DNA of 64,000 bases, from the NCBI GenBank assembly GCA_937995735.1, contig CALKIZ010000073.1, forward strand, positions 1-64,000. Reading direction: 5' to 3'. The notes below the pieces were generated by a model. That model searched no databases and had not been told where the DNA came from. It saw only the letters and a list, made by a program, of their open reading frames with translations. The DNA comes from an uncultured Neomegalonema sp. GTDB lineage: Bacteria > Pseudomonadota > Alphaproteobacteria > Rhodobacterales > Rhodobacteraceae. The translations under genes and the position numbers were made by a program. This document shows, one piece after another, positions 62,846 to 64,000 of this stretch; position 1 is the first letter of the stretch; the number at the start of each line of letters is the position of its first letter.

Positions 62846-63790
62846 ATGAAACGCCTTGCTGCCTTGTTCTTTGCCATCACAACACCGGCACTGGCAAATC
62901 AGTCAATCCCGGATCAATATCCGGATTCGCTATTATATTCGGCTCCCGTAGAGGTGATCCCGAATGTTTGGTCCGCCATCGGGCAGACCTCTGGGATGAC
63001 TTATGAAAATGCGGGGCACAATAACAATCTGAGCTTTATCGTCACCGGCGAAGGGGTAGTGGTCGTGAATGCGGGCGCGTCTTACAAACTCGCCGAAGCG
63101 CTGCATGACGAGATCAAACAGATCACAGACGAGCCGGTGGTGCTCGTAATCAATGAAAACGGCCAAGGCCATGCGATGCTCGGCAATTCTTATTGGGCAA
63201 AGCTGGACGTGCCTATCCTTGCCCATGATGACGCCGATGTCGATTTCAGCAGACACGGATATGATCATCTCGCGGCGGCAAAAAAACGCCTGAAAGATCG
63301 GGCCGAAGGCACAGAAGTTGTCTTGCCGACCGAAACTTTTGACGAGAAGAAAAACTATAAGATGGGCAAATTCACCATTCGGGTGCGGCGGGTCGGGCCG
63401 GCCCATGCGCCCGGCGATATTCAAGTCTGGTTGCCAAAGCAACGTCTGGTCATCGCCGGTGATATTGCCGTTCATGAGCGCCTGCCCGAGATATTGGAAA
63501 CATCGCATTCATCGCGCTGGGTCGAAACTTTTGATGAAGGCTTTGAACAGTTTAAAGCGCTCTATGTCATTCCCGGCCATGGCCACCCGACCAACATGGC
63601 ACAGGTGCGGCGCTATACCCGTGAATACCTCGCCTATTTGCGCGGAAAAGTCAGAGAAGTGCTCAAGGCAGGGGACGGATTGGCCGAAGCCTATTATGTG
63701 GATCAGTCGCCGTACAAACGGCTCGATAAGTTCAAAGACCTCGCAACACGAAATGCCGGACAGGTGTTTCAGCACATGGAATGGGAGTGA
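62846..63790 (+). CDS. Secreted MBL-fold protein with altered metal-binding motif
   Basis: A 314-residue protein with a signal peptide (KRLAALFFAITTPALA) starting at ATG 62846, preceded by GGAG; a GTG 24 bases earlier is less likely. The fold is metallo-beta-lactamase/SoxH-like: the later positions H187 (GPAHAPGDIQ), D206 (IAGDIA) and H245 (IPGHGHP) are kept, but where HxHxDH should be, the sequence is NENGQGHAML (103-112), with N105, Q107, H109 and A110 in the four ligand positions. It may bind one metal or none, or act as a binding protein. I cannot name its substrate. Confidence 0.85.
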   Translation: MKRLAALFFAITTPALANQSIPDQYPDSLLYSAPVEVIPNVWSAIGQTSGMTYENAGHNNNLSFIVTGEGVVVVNAGASYKLAEALHDEIKQITDEPVVLVINENGQGHAMLGNSYWAKLDVPILAHDDADVDFSRHGYDHLAAAKKRLKDRAEGTEVVLPTETFDEKKNYKMGKFTIRVRRVGPAHAPGDIQVWLPKQRLVIAGDIAVHERLPEILETSHSSRWVETFDEGFEQFKALYVIPGHGHPTNMAQVRRYTREYLAYLRGKVREVLKAGDGLAEAYYVDQSPYKRLDKFKDLATRNAGQVFQHMEWE

Positions 63791-63801
63791 GTGTTGGAGT
63801 T

Positions 63802-64000
63802 TTACGGATCGCCTTTGACCAACCCACTCATTTCGGCATGGACAGCTTTTTTTAGGTGATCGTATTGTTCTGCGTTGGTGTCGCCGAATGCTTCTTCTCG
63901 GTCACTTGCCACATCAGCGTAATCGAGCGATGTTACAAATTGGCTCTTCGTGAAATCTCGCCGATGTCCATCAATAATATTGTAGAAATGCCAGATATTA
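63802..64000 (-). CDS. C-terminal part of an unidentified protein (cut by window edge)
   Basis: A stop-free minus-strand frame enters from the right edge and ends with TAA at 63802-63804. The ~65 visible residues include HFYNIIDGHRRDFTKSQF, then an acidic stretch (REEAFGDTNAEQYD) and the end MSGLVKGDP. Composition and the absence of stops make it a plausible gene end, 11 bases from the convergent MBL gene. I recognise no family. Confidence 0.5.
   Translation of the reverse strand, partial: NIWHFYNIIDGHRRDFTKSQFVTSLDYADVASDREEAFGDTNAEQYDHLKKAVHAEMSGLVKGDP

Noticed and set aside
1-64000. tRNA, rRNA, riboswitch or prophage elements
   Set aside because: I looked through the gene-free stretches and saw no cloverleaf, rRNA or recognisable riboswitch core, and no phage structural or integrase genes.

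Overview
This window is a piece of an alphaproteobacterial chromosome. Gene order suggests the Rhodobacterales or a close relative: ctaC-ctaB-coxF-ctaG-ctaE-surf1-thrC-M16 peptidase-GNAT in one run, pheA divergent from a membrane-anchored c-type cytochrome, mce beside a DUF1467 gene, a DUF6324-like small protein, hslVU and yejABEF. No rRNA or tRNA gene was seen, so the assignment rests on gene content and order only. Coding density is high, with many 1-4 base overlaps between genes and several GTG or TTG starts backed by Shine-Dalgarno sequences.

Layout. 1-131: tail of an IS30-type transposase. 428-4136 (+): hslV, an unknown membrane protein and hslU, then a YqgE-family gene. 4173-13065 (-): EAL phosphodiesterase, GNAT, M16 peptidase, thrC and the cytochrome c oxidase assembly/subunit operon (ctaD is not here, as in Paracoccus). 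13215-18147: Rieske oxygenase (-), an orphan small gene, an SHMT-like PLP enzyme and tldD (+). 18228-19496: an AT-rich solitary DUF262-HNH gene, probably acquired. 19576-24206: DUF533/TerB-like protein, AbrB-family membrane protein, Nudix hydrolase, pheA, cytochrome c. 24420-32010 (+): a peptide ABC transporter with two YejA-type binding proteins. 32037-35725 (-): prepilin peptidase, Flp pilin, sensor kinase, DUF6324-like protein. 36118-43251 (+): DEAD helicase, RidA, leuB, carbonic anhydrase, gamma-glutamyltransferase, EamA transporter, BDH2-type dehydrogenase. 43255-46749 (-): DUF1467, mce, amidase, thiolase. 47054-54578 (+): glycine-betaine-type ABC transporter proX-proV-proW, alpha/beta hydrolase, BisC-type molybdoenzyme.

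54676-61563 (+) is the most interesting region. It is a compact retron-type cassette: a 1047-residue WGR plus helical-repeat protein, a winged-helix/SWIM zinc-finger protein joined to it by a 1-base overlap, a structured non-coding RNA (about 59529-59750) and a reverse transcriptase with the retron hallmarks NAxxH, QGAPTSP, YADD and VTG. The RNA has a 17-bp a1/a2 stem, two msr-type hairpins (one with a UUU loop) and a long msd hairpin. The reverse transcriptase also carries a helical N-terminal extension and a hydrophobic, probably membrane-inserted C-terminus. From memory the WGR/helical-repeat plus wHTH-SWIM pairing matches what has been called type XIII retrons, a computationally defined group; anti-phage function here is inferred.

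The right end holds a HI0933-type flavoprotein, a secreted MBL-fold protein lacking the usual metal-binding motif, and the 3' end of an unidentified gene on the minus strand.
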